This document shows positions 49,924-58,159 of a stretch of 64,000 nucleotides of DNA, piece after piece; position 1 is the first letter of the stretch; the number at the start of each line of letters is the position of its first letter. The stretch covers positions 3,921,001-3,985,000 of the forward strand of contig NZ_JAVIWK010000001.1 of the NCBI RefSeq assembly GCF_034314165.1. Reading direction: 5' to 3'. The stretch comes from Pseudomonas sp. Bout1 (GTDB taxonomy: Bacteria > Pseudomonadota > Gammaproteobacteria > Pseudomonadales > Pseudomonadaceae). The notes below the pieces were generated by a model. It was given only the letters and a program-made list of their open reading frames with translations. It ran no database searches and was not told where the DNA came from. Made by a program: the position numbers and the translations under genes.

Positions 49924-51156
49924 ATGAGTACGTTCGAACAGGTACCGGTACGCCAACTGCACAGCGAGGCCGAGGCGATTGCCGCGGCCAAAGAGATCGC
50001 TGTGGAGATCGCCGCGATCGCCGCCGACAGCAGTCAGAACGGCCAATTGCCGTGGCGCCAGGCGCAATTGCTGTCCCAGAGCGGCCTGACCGCCATCGGC
50101 GTGCCCAAGGCATTTGGCGGGCTGGGTGCCTCGGTGCAAACCATCGTCGAAACCGTGCGCCTGGTCTCGGTGGCCGATGGTGGTGTAGGGCAGTTGCTGC
50201 AGATTCACAACGTGATGCTGCGGGGTATCTTCAACGGCTATCCGGATGCAGCGCGTGATCGCCTGGTGGCTGACGTATTGGCCGGCAAGCGCTTTGGCAA
50301 TGCCCTGGCGGAAGTCGGCGGCAAGAACAAGTTCGCCCTCAAGACCCGCGTCGAGCGGCGTGCCGACGGCAAGCTGGTACTCAACGGCAGCAAGTTTTAC
50401 TCCACCGGCTCCTACCTTGCCGAATGGATCTCCCTCACCGCCGCCTCCGATGACGGCGGCGCAGGCGTGCTGCTCAACCGCAACGCGCCCGGCCTGACGC
50501 TGGTGGATGACTGGGAAGCTTTCGGCCAGAAAAACTCGGTCAGCGGCACGGTGAATTTCGACAACATCGAACTGGACGAAGACTTCGTCTCCCGCCGCAA
50601 GGGCCCGATGAAGCGCACCGGGCTGACCTTCCCGCAGATCCTGCACGCGGCAATTGATACCGGGATTGCCTCGGGCGCACTGACGGCGGCAGTGGAGTAC
50701 CTCAAGCACAACGCCCGGCCGTGGGTAGAAAGTGGCGTGGACCACGCCAATGAAGAGCCGCACATCATCAAGCAGATCGGCGAATACGCGGTGGCCCTGC
50801 GCGCGGCCGAGTCACTGCTGCGGGATGCGGCGCGGGTGTTTGACGAGCATGAAATGGACCCGGAAAACAAGGCACTACAGGACGAATTGATCCTGTCGGT
50901 AGCCACCGCTCGGGCGCACTCGGACAGCGCGTCGTTGAAGATTTCCAGCGATATCTTCTCGTTGCTGGGGGCCAGTTCATCGTTGAGCAAATGGAACCTG
51001 GACCGGTTCTGGCGCAACGCGCGGGTGCACACCACCCATGACCCGATTCGCTGGCGTTTGCACCACGTGGGCAATTACTACCTGAACGGAATTGATCCGG
51101 GTGAGTACACAGCGATCCTCAACGCCAAAGAAACCCAGGGCGCCACCACCCGCTAG
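49924..51156 (+). CDS. sfnB: SfnB-family sulfur acquisition oxidoreductase (acyl-CoA dehydrogenase fold, DszC-like)
   Basis: The 410-residue flavoprotein has an acyl-CoA dehydrogenase/DszC fold: helical N-terminus, GLTAIGVPKAFGGLGASVQT, a mid beta-domain (LVLNGSKFYSTGSYLAEWIS) and a helical C-terminus ending in the DszC/SfnB-like RNARVHTTHDPIRWRLHHVG. This family uses reduced flavin and O2 to oxidise or cleave organosulfur compounds; SfnB belongs to the dimethyl sulfide/sulfone pathway under SfnR control. It is the only gene of its unit behind a sigma-54 promoter. The exact substrate is unknown, and the symbol denotes family membership. Confidence 0.85.
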   Translation: MSTFEQVPVRQLHSEAEAIAAAKEIAVEIAAIAADSSQNGQLPWRQAQLLSQSGLTAIGVPKAFGGLGASVQTIVETVRLVSVADGGVGQLLQIHNVMLRGIFNGYPDAARDRLVADVLAGKRFGNALAEVGGKNKFALKTRVERRADGKLVLNGSKFYSTGSYLAEWISLTAASDDGGAGVLLNRNAPGLTLVDDWEAFGQKNSVSGTVNFDNIELDEDFVSRRKGPMKRTGLTFPQILHAAIDTGIASGALTAAVEYLKHNARPWVESGVDHANEEPHIIKQIGEYAVALRAAESLLRDAARVFDEHEMDPENKALQDELILSVATARAHSDSASLKISSDIFSLLGASSSLSKWNLDRFWRNARVHTTHDPIRWRLHHVGNYYLNGIDPGEYTAILNAKETQGATTR

Positions 51157-51240
51157 GCCAGCCCAATACATACCCGTGGCGAGGGCGCTTGCGCCTTCGC
51201 CGCAGTTTGGGAACGATCAATAACCCCCATTGAGCTTTTC

Positions 51241-53007
51241 ATGATCGAAAGACACCCTCTTCTGCGCAGCCTGGCGATCTACCGCGAAATGCCCTGGCGT
51301 TTCGCTCTGGTCGCCGGGCTGTTCGTGGCCATCAACCTCGGCCTGGTCTGGCAACAATGGCTGATCGGCCATGCCGTCAACGATGTGAGCGCCGGACGCG
51401 CGGTGATCCGCCAGGCTGACGGCAGCCTCGACGCCAGCCTGGGCTGGCACTGGTTATGGCTGATGCTCGCCGTGGCCCTGGGCCGTGGCGTACTGCAATA
51501 CGCGGCCAGCGTGTTGTCCCTGGTCCTCAGCCAGGAACTGCTGACACGCCTGCGCGAACGCATCCTTGCCCAGGTGCAAAGCCTGCACCTGGGCTATCAC
51601 TGGCAGCACGGCATGGGCGAGATGATCACCCGCACCACCCGTGACGCCGACAAGGTACGGGACGCCCTGATCACCTTCTGGCGCCAGGTGGTGGAAACCC
51701 CGCTGGTAGTGCTGGCCACCGTTGGCCTGTTGAGCTGGTACAACCCGTGGCTGGGGCTGGTACCGCTGCTGCTGACCGTCACCGGGCTGTGGATTTTCGT
51801 ACTGCAGACCGAACGCCTGGTTGAACTCGACCGCAACGTCGGCGCGGCCTACGACCGGGTTAACCAGGACCTTAGCGAAGGTATCGGTGGCGTGCGGGTG
51901 ATCAAGTCCTTTGCCCTTGAGCAACGCCGTGTCCAGGGTTTTGCCGAACAGGTCGCAGTGTTCGCCGGGCTGGCCCGCCAGGCCCTGGCCTATTCCAGCT
52001 CACGCATTCCGTTGCCCCAGGCAGTGGTCGCCCTGAGCCATGTGTGGATCCTGGTCTACGGCGCCCACCTGGTGGCCGCCGGTCAACTGGGCATTGGTGA
52101 GCTGGTGACCTCGTTGCTGATCGCCACCACCCTGGTATTTCGTATCGAAGGCATTGGCCGGGTGATGCAGACCTTCGCCGATGCCCGGGCCAGCGCCGAA
52201 CGCATCTGGCAACTGCTGGATGCCCCGGCGGGCATCCGCAGTGGCAGCGCCACCCTGCCCGCTTCGCCCCTGGGGCTGCGCCTGGAACACGTCAGCGTCA
52301 GCACGCCCGGGGGCGGCCGCGACATTCTGCACGACTGCACGCTGGCCCTGGTGCCCGGCGAAATTGTCGCGCTGGTGGGCGCCACCGGTACCGGGAAAAG
52401 TCTGCTGGCCAGCCTGCTACCGCGTCTCACCGATGTGAGCGCCGGGCGCCTGTTACTCGGCAATGACGACGCGGGTTGGCAAGACATTCGCAACCTTGAC
52501 CTCGGCACGCTGCGCCAACGGGTGCACGTGGTGCCGCAAGAGAGCTTTCTGTTTGCCGGCAGCCTCGCCGCCAACCTGCGCCTGACCGCGCCCGACGCCA
52601 CCGATGAACAACTGCACGACGCCCTGCGCTTCGCCGCCGCCGACGACATCCTGCAGCGCCTGCCCCACGGCCTCGCCACGCCGCTGGGTGATCGCGGCGT
52701 GACCTTATCCGGCGGCCAGCGCCAGCGCCTGTGCCTGGCCCGGGCGTTGCTCGGCAAACCAGACATCCTGTGCCTGGATGACGCCACCAGTGCCCTCGAC
52801 GCCATCAGCGAACGCCACGTGCTGAACAACCTGCGGGAACTGCATGGCACCACGGTGCTGGTGATCTCCAGCAAGTTGTCGACCATCCTTCTGGCCGACC
52901 GGGTGCTGATGCTGGCGAACGGCAAAATCGCCGCCGCCGGGCCACACGCCGAGCTGCAACACAGCAACCCACACTACCGCGACCTGCTGGGGATCGACCA
53001 TGGCTAA
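51241..53007 (+). CDS. ABC exporter half-transporter with degenerate ATP site (subunit 1)
   Basis: The 588-residue protein has an N-terminal six-helix membrane domain (FALVAGLFVAINLGLVWQQW at the first helix) and an ATPase domain from about residue 345. Walker A is GATGTGKS and the signature is LSGGQRQR. Walker B ends LCLDDATSALD, with Asp in the place of the catalytic Glu, and the H-loop reads VISSKLSTI without the switch His. These are the changes seen in the degenerate half of heterodimeric exporters of the TM287/288 or LmrCD kind. The stop overlaps the partner gene by eight bases. The substrate is unknown. Confidence 0.9.
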   Translation: MIERHPLLRSLAIYREMPWRFALVAGLFVAINLGLVWQQWLIGHAVNDVSAGRAVIRQADGSLDASLGWHWLWLMLAVALGRGVLQYAASVLSLVLSQELLTRLRERILAQVQSLHLGYHWQHGMGEMITRTTRDADKVRDALITFWRQVVETPLVVLATVGLLSWYNPWLGLVPLLLTVTGLWIFVLQTERLVELDRNVGAAYDRVNQDLSEGIGGVRVIKSFALEQRRVQGFAEQVAVFAGLARQALAYSSSRIPLPQAVVALSHVWILVYGAHLVAAGQLGIGELVTSLLIATTLVFRIEGIGRVMQTFADARASAERIWQLLDAPAGIRSGSATLPASPLGLRLEHVSVSTPGGGRDILHDCTLALVPGEIVALVGATGTGKSLLASLLPRLTDVSAGRLLLGNDDAGWQDIRNLDLGTLRQRVHVVPQESFLFAGSLAANLRLTAPDATDEQLHDALRFAAADDILQRLPHGLATPLGDRGVTLSGGQRQRLCLARALLGKPDILCLDDATSALDAISERHVLNNLRELHGTTVLVISSKLSTILLADRVLMLANGKIAAAGPHAELQHSNPHYRDLLGIDHG

Positions 53008-54847
53008 TCCAATCGCCGGCAAAGCCTTGAGCGATATCGAAATTGAAGAAATGCTCGCAAAAAGGGCCCTCGATCGCAGCATGTTCAAGCGTTTGCTACC
53101 GCTGCTCAGGCCAATCCGCCGCTCGATTTTAGCGGTTATTGGCCTTGAATTATTGCTCGTATTCACAGTGTTTTTGCGGCCCTGGTTCGTGCGTGAACTG
53201 CTGGACCGGGGCTTGATTCAGCAGGCCGATCACTGGCTGCTGGACGAGCGCCTGGTGCTGTGGCTGGGCCTCGGGTTGGCCGCCAGTTGGCTGGTGCGGT
53301 TCCTGTTGGCTGGCGTCTCGCAGTTTGTCGCAGGAAGCGCGGCGATACGCGTGCTCAATGCGCTGCGGGTGCAGGTGTTTGCGCATGTTCAAGGCTTGAG
53401 CGTGAGCTACTTCGACCAGACCCGCGCCGGGCGGATTATTTCCCGGGTTGACCGCGACGTGGATGCCCTCGAACCCCTGGTAATCCAGGGCCCGCCGGAA
53501 CTGCTCGGGGCCTTGCTGCGCTGTGGCCTGGCGTCGGTGATGCTGTGGCGCATCGACCCGCGCTTTTTCCTCAGCCTGGTGGCCACCGTACCGCTGCTGG
53601 TGCTGGCCACGTGGAGTTTCAAGCGGATCTCCCAACGCAACTGGGCCAGCGTTGCGGAAAACCGCAGCCGCTTCACCGCGCACCTGGTGGAAAGCGTCAG
53701 TGGCGCGCGGATGCTGCAGCAGTGTGCCCAGGAGGCGCCGAACCTGCTGCGTTATCGCGGGCTGCTGGATGATTTCAACCATGCGTTGATTCGCGGCAGC
53801 CTGCGCTCGGGGTGGTTTGCGCCCTTTACCGCGCTGCTGAGTTCGGCGGGAATCGCCTTATTGCTGCTGGTAGGTGGCTATGGGCTGGCGGCGGGAGAGG
53901 TATCGGTCGGCCAGGTGGCGGAGAGTTTGTTCTACGTGTTTTTGTTCCTGGGGCCGTTGCAGGAGCTGTCGGACTTGTTTGAGCGTTACGCCACCGGCTC
54001 GGCGTCGGCGCAGCGGATTTTTCTGTTGCTCGATACCCAGGCGCAGATCACCGACAGCCCAACGCCGCGCCATCTGGGACGGGCACGGGGCGAGGTGCGG
54101 TTTGAGCAGGTGGATTTCAGCTATGTGCCAAGTGCGCAGGCGCCGGTGATCAATGGACTGGATCTGCATATTCCGGCGGGAGAGGTGTTAGCGATTGTGG
54201 GCCCGTCGGGGCATGGCAAAAGCACGCTGGTGCAGTTGCTGACGCGGTTTTACGAGGTGCAGTCGGGTGCGGTGCGGCTCGATGGTATCGATGTGCGTGA
54301 ACTGACTCAGCATGCGTTGCGGCGCAATGTCGCAGTGGTGTTGCAGGACAATGTGTTGTTCAGCGGGAGCATTCTGGACAACTTGCGGCTGGCGGCGCCG
54401 TTGGCGCAAGACCCGACGCTGATCGCGGCGGCCCGGGAGCTGGGGGCGGATGAGGTGTTGGAGCGGTTGCCGCATCAGTACCACACGGAGGTTGGGCCGT
54501 TGGGGGCGCATTTGAGCCATGGGCAGCGGCAGCTTGTTTGCCTGGTGCGGGCGTATTTGGCGGACCCGGCGGTGCTGGTGCTGGATGAGGCGACTTCGGC
54601 GGTGGATATTCACACGGAGCGGCGCATTCAGCGGGCGTTGCGCAGGCTGTGCGAAGGCCGGACGGCGATCATCATTGCCCATCGGTTGGCGACAATCCGG
54701 GATGCGGACCGGATTGCTGTGGTGAGGCATGGGCAGGTCGTTGAGCTTGGAGCGCATGATGCGTTGATCGAGCGTGGGGGGGCTTATGCGGCGTTGTATC
54801 AGACGTATTTGCGGAGTGCCCGGGCGGGGGATTTGGTTGTCGGGTGA
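53000..54847 (+). CDS. ABC exporter half-transporter (subunit 2)
   Basis: The 615-residue partner has a membrane domain (SILAVIGLELLLVFTVFLRP as first helix) and an ATPase domain from about residue 370. Walker A is GPSGHGKST, Walker B VLVLDEATSAVD keeps the catalytic Glu, and the H-loop IIIAHRLATI keeps His. Its signature is LSHGQRQL in place of LSGGQ. This fits an asymmetric pair in which one composite ATP site is inactive. Late codons (from about 53.9 kb) are GTG/TTG-rich, less optimised than subunit 1. A drug, lipid or peptide exporter is likely; no neighbour identifies the substrate. Confidence 0.9.
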   Translation: MANPIAGKALSDIEIEEMLAKRALDRSMFKRLLPLLRPIRRSILAVIGLELLLVFTVFLRPWFVRELLDRGLIQQADHWLLDERLVLWLGLGLAASWLVRFLLAGVSQFVAGSAAIRVLNALRVQVFAHVQGLSVSYFDQTRAGRIISRVDRDVDALEPLVIQGPPELLGALLRCGLASVMLWRIDPRFFLSLVATVPLLVLATWSFKRISQRNWASVAENRSRFTAHLVESVSGARMLQQCAQEAPNLLRYRGLLDDFNHALIRGSLRSGWFAPFTALLSSAGIALLLLVGGYGLAAGEVSVGQVAESLFYVFLFLGPLQELSDLFERYATGSASAQRIFLLLDTQAQITDSPTPRHLGRARGEVRFEQVDFSYVPSAQAPVINGLDLHIPAGEVLAIVGPSGHGKSTLVQLLTRFYEVQSGAVRLDGIDVRELTQHALRRNVAVVLQDNVLFSGSILDNLRLAAPLAQDPTLIAAARELGADEVLERLPHQYHTEVGPLGAHLSHGQRQLVCLVRAYLADPAVLVLDEATSAVDIHTERRIQRALRRLCEGRTAIIIAHRLATIRDADRIAVVRHGQVVELGAHDALIERGGAYAALYQTYLRSARAGDLVVG

Positions 54848-54849
54848 TT

Positions 54850-55633
54850 GGGGGGGGCATATCCGTTGCTGCGGTCAGGGCCGCTATTGGTTCCGCTCTT
54901 ACAGCGGCTCACTTTTGAAAAGCGCAAAAGTAAGCAAAACGCTCTTGCCCCACCACTCGGCACCTCGCCTAGGCTCGGTGTGCCCTCAGCTCCGGCATTA
55001 CTCCGCGGGCCGCCGCGACGGGGCGTCCCTGCCCCGTCGCGGCTAAACCGGCGTCCTGCCGGTTTACCCGCTCCGTAATACCTGCGTTCGGCCAGCGTGG
55101 TTTAACGGGGCGCCTAAGATCAAGATCAAGATCAAAAGCAAGATCAAGAACACAGCGGCCTGAAAGCCGACATGAGTGTTAGAAGCAACAGAAAAATCAA
55201 AAGCGGCACGGTCAAATGTAGGAGCTGGCTTGCCTGCGATGGCATCACCTCGGTTTACCTGCAAGACCGAGTTGTCTGCATCGCCGGCAAGCCAGCTCCT
55301 ACAGAAAAGCGCTTTGCTTTTAACACTCAGGTCGGCTTTCAGGCCGCCGTGCTCTTGCTTTTGATCTTGTTCTTGATCTGACTGCCCCAATCAGCCCGAG
55401 GCCGAACGCAGGTATTGCGGAGCGGGTAAACCGGCAGGACGCCGGTTTAGCCGCGCCGGGCCATGGATGGCCCGTCGCGGCGGCCCGCTTCGCGGTGCCG
55501 GAGTGAGGGAACGCCGAGCCACAGCGAGGCGCCGACAGGCGGGGCAGAGCGCTTTGGTTACTTTGCCGCTTTTGCAAAGTGACTCGCTGTAAGAGCGAAA
55601 CCAATAGCGGCCCTGACCGCAACAACGGATATG
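54850..55633. repeat. Large nested palindromic repeat, copy 2
   Basis: The outer ends (CATATCCGTTGCTG ... CGCTCTTACAGC at 54858-54906 and the complement at 55581-55633), the CACTTTTG arm, the GGGCCGCCGCGACGG arm, TAAACCGGCGTCCTGCCGG and a REPIN centre repeat the layout of copy 1 at 1131-1890. Short ATCAAG(A/T) iterations occur in both copies near 55115-55150 and 1390-1412. No gene is called inside. Confidence 0.85.
55217..55304. repeat. REPIN at the centre of palindrome copy 2
   Basis: TGTAGGAGCTGGCTTGCCTG and its imperfect complement, equivalent in position to the REPIN at 1474-1558. Confidence 0.88.
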
Positions 55634-55660
55634 TACACAAAGTGCTTCACCTACAGCACC

Positions 55661-55676
55661 CACTGCTGACCCAGTG
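55661..55676. promoter_or_regulatory. Possible enhancer dyad before the desulfurisation operon
   Basis: CACTGCTGACCCAGTG is a CACTG/CAGTG dyad containing TGCTG. It lies about 70-80 bp upstream of the sigma-54 promoter. It is weaker than the dyads at 31299 and 59332. Confidence 0.35.
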
Positions 55677-55743
55677 TTGCTACAGACGCACCCCCCACCC
55701 CAAAAAAACCAAAAAAACCCGCCACCGTTGACCCAAGCCCCCA

Positions 55744-55759
55744 TGGCATGCCCGTTGCA
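55744..55759 (+). promoter_or_regulatory. Sigma-54 promoter of the LLM/desulfinase-like operon
   Basis: TGGCATGCCCGTTGCA matches TGGCA(C/T)G-N4-TTGCA with GG-N10-GC spacing, about 55 bp before the start codon. Confidence 0.75.
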
Positions 55760-55811
55760 ATCCCATTATCAAAAGGTCCCCGCACCTAACGTGACTAAAC
55801 CCGGAGCCCCC

Positions 55812-56963
55812 ATGACCACTGAATTTTTCTGGCGCCTGCCACTGGGCACCGACGGCCCGCAACTCACCACCGACAATCACAACCGCGGCAACCCGGACCA
55901 CCGCCCCGGCAACATCGCTCCCGGCCGCCTGCCCAACGGCCAACCCGACGACTTCACCTACATCGATTACATCGCCCAGGTCGCCAAGGCCGCCGAACTC
56001 GCCGGCTTCGAAGGCGCCCTGCTGCCCACCGGCCCCGAACCCTGGATCGTCGCCGCGGCCCTGGCCCGCGAAACCCGGCGCATCAAGTTCCTGATCGCTT
56101 TCCAGGCCACCTGGACCCTGCCCGCCTACGCCGCCCAACAAGCCGCAATCCTGCAAAACCTCAGCCGTGGTCGCGTAGAGTGGAACATCATTACCGGCGG
56201 CAATCCGGCCAGCCAACGCGCCAACGGCGACTTCCTCGAACACGACCTGCGCTACAAACGCACCGGCGAATTCCTCGACATCATCCAAGGCCTCTGGGAA
56301 CACGAAAGATTCTCCTACGACGGTGATATCTACCAACTGGAAAACGGCACCCTGCCCCACGGCCTGCACCACGAACGCAAGCCCGGTGTGTATTTCTCCG
56401 GCTTCTCCGACGCCGCCCTCGACGTCGCCGCCAAACACGCCGACGTCTACCTGAACTGGGCCGAGCCCATCGACAAGCTCAAGCCACACATCGAGCGCGT
56501 GCGTGAGCTGGCCGACAAGCAAGGCCGTACCGTACGCTTCGGCCTGCGGGTAGACCTGTTTGCCCGGGAGACCGAGGAGCAAGCCTGGAAAGACCTGCGC
56601 CGCCAGTTCGACAAGCTCGAAGGCAAGAGCAGCCAGGTCGCCAAGGGGTTTACCAGCGGCTCGGACTCTGTCGGCGGCGCGCGCCAGACCGCTTACCACC
56701 AGAACGTCGACCGTTTCGACGACCTGATCATCGGCCCCAACCTCTGGGCCGGCTTTGCCAAGGCCAAGCCCGGGCCCACCGTGGGCCTGGTCGGCAGCCA
56801 CCAGAATATCGCCGAGCGCTTGGTGGAATACCGCGACGCCGGCTTCTCGACCTTTATCCTCGCCGGCAACCCCCACCTGGAAGAAGCCCTGCGCATTGGC
56901 CAGGAAGTCCTGCCTCTGGTGCACCAGCGCCCGGCCATCCAACCTTTGAAAGCCAGCGCCTGA
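55812..56963 (+). CDS. FMN-dependent LLM-class monooxygenase (SsuD-like)
   Basis: The 383-residue protein opens MTTEFFWRLPLGTDGPQ and has DFTYIDYIAQVAKAAELAGF, RRIKFLIAFQATWTLPAYAA, the SsuD-like NIITGGNPAS near residue 128, and a closing GFSTFILAGNPHLEEALRIG. It should use FMNH2 and O2 for C-S bond oxidation. It is followed closely by a DszB-like gene, which suggests the pair oxidises a substrate to a sulfinate or sulfonate and then releases sulfur. The ATG at 55812 follows CGGAG. The longer open frame upstream runs through the promoter and is discarded. Confidence 0.9.
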   Translation: MTTEFFWRLPLGTDGPQLTTDNHNRGNPDHRPGNIAPGRLPNGQPDDFTYIDYIAQVAKAAELAGFEGALLPTGPEPWIVAAALARETRRIKFLIAFQATWTLPAYAAQQAAILQNLSRGRVEWNIITGGNPASQRANGDFLEHDLRYKRTGEFLDIIQGLWEHERFSYDGDIYQLENGTLPHGLHHERKPGVYFSGFSDAALDVAAKHADVYLNWAEPIDKLKPHIERVRELADKQGRTVRFGLRVDLFARETEEQAWKDLRRQFDKLEGKSSQVAKGFTSGSDSVGGARQTAYHQNVDRFDDLIIGPNLWAGFAKAKPGPTVGLVGSHQNIAERLVEYRDAGFSTFILAGNPHLEEALRIGQEVLPLVHQRPAIQPLKASA

Positions 56964-56983
56964 ACGCTGTGGGAGAACCCCTG

Positions 56984-58033
56984 ATGACCCAACCCCTCAA
57001 TACGCTCTGGTACACCCGCTGCCCCGTGCCCACAGGCCTGGGCATTGCAGTACAAAAAGGCTGGCTGCAAGACACCGTCGGCGCCCTCGGCACCGAGGTG
57101 CAGTCGCTGCGTGAGTCCGATGACAAGGCGGTACGCGAATCGCACTTTGATCACACCCTGCGCAATTCGGTGCGCCATGGCGGGAATATCCCGGCGATCT
57201 GGGCCCGTGCCCAGGGCCGGGAAACCCGGGTGATCGGGCTGTCGTGGGCAGATGAAGTGCAACTGATCCTGACCCGCCAGGACAGCGGTATCAAAACCGT
57301 CAAGGACCTCAAGGGCCGTACCTTCGGCCTGCCGGACTGGGCCGGCGCACAGATCGACTTCACCCGCGCCCAGGCCCTGCGCGGGCTGGAAAACGCGCTG
57401 TCGCTGGAAGGCCTGAAAGTCGGCGACGTAAAGCTCAAGAACTTCCGCTACGGCGGCACCTTCAGCGATACCCCGGTGCGCAATATCGCCGGCACGCCAG
57501 TCACGCAAAAAGCCAGCGAACGCAACCTGGAACTGATCGGTCTGCTGCGCGGTGAAGTCGATGCGATCTTTCTGAAAGGTGCCCACGCCGCCCAGCAGGC
57601 CCATGACTTCGGCCTGCACACGGTGATCGACACCGGCTCCCACCCGGACCCGCTGATCCGCAGCAACAACGGCACGCCGCGCACCCTGGCAGTGGACCTG
57701 AACCTGCTGGAAAACCACTTTGACGTGGCCAGCGGGATTCTCGATTCGGTGCTGCGCGCCGAACAATGGTCCCACACCCACCCGGAGGAAACCCGGCGCT
57801 ACCTGGCCCAGGAAACCAACAGCAGTGAGTATTGGGTCACCGCCGCCTATGGCAACGACGCCCACTTGCGCCTGCGCACCAGGCTCGATGAACAGGCGAT
57901 TGCCGCACTGCAGGACTTCACGCATTTCCTGCACCGCTGGCGCTTTATCCCGAACAGTTTTGATGTGCGTGAATGGATTGATGCACGGCCGCTGGAAGCA
58001 CTCTTGAACGGCAAAACCGCGCTGGCAGGCTAA
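56984..58033 (+). CDS. Cytoplasmic SBP-fold protein resembling sulfinate desulfinase DszB (copy 2)
   Basis: The 349-residue protein has no signal peptide. It begins with NTLWYTRCPVPTGLGIAVQK, so Cys13 aligns with DszB Cys27. His54 and Arg64 in ESHFDHTLRNSVRHGGNIPA align with DszB His60 and Arg70, with the same ten-residue spacing. A SHPDPLIRSNNGTPRTLAVD segment and the C-terminal FLHRWRFIPNSFDVREWID are shared with copy 3. Most annotation pipelines would call this an ABC binding protein, but without export signal a cytoplasmic desulfinase is more credible. The ATG at 56984 follows GGGAG. Confidence 0.75.
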   Translation: MTQPLNTLWYTRCPVPTGLGIAVQKGWLQDTVGALGTEVQSLRESDDKAVRESHFDHTLRNSVRHGGNIPAIWARAQGRETRVIGLSWADEVQLILTRQDSGIKTVKDLKGRTFGLPDWAGAQIDFTRAQALRGLENALSLEGLKVGDVKLKNFRYGGTFSDTPVRNIAGTPVTQKASERNLELIGLLRGEVDAIFLKGAHAAQQAHDFGLHTVIDTGSHPDPLIRSNNGTPRTLAVDLNLLENHFDVASGILDSVLRAEQWSHTHPEETRRYLAQETNSSEYWVTAAYGNDAHLRLRTRLDEQAIAALQDFTHFLHRWRFIPNSFDVREWIDARPLEALLNGKTALAG

Positions 58034-58038
58034 CCCGT

Positions 58039-58122
58039 GTAGGAGCCGGCTTGCCGGCGATGACGGCCTTGAATGCGGCAATGACCTTTAGGGCCTCATC
58101 GCCGGCAAGCCGTGCTCCTACA
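58039..58122. repeat. REPIN between the DszB-like genes
   Basis: GTAGGAGCCGGCTTGCCGGC and an imperfect complement (one arm has GTGCTCCTAC) lie between copies 2 and 3. Confidence 0.85.
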
Positions 58123-58159
58123 AAGGTTTCCTATTTCATGGATTTGAACGAAGACCCTT

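Noticed and set aside
55674..55811. N-terminal extension of the LLM monooxygenase
   Set aside because: It would run through the sigma-54 promoter and a C/A homopolymer-rich stretch; the start at 55812 gives the family N-terminus.
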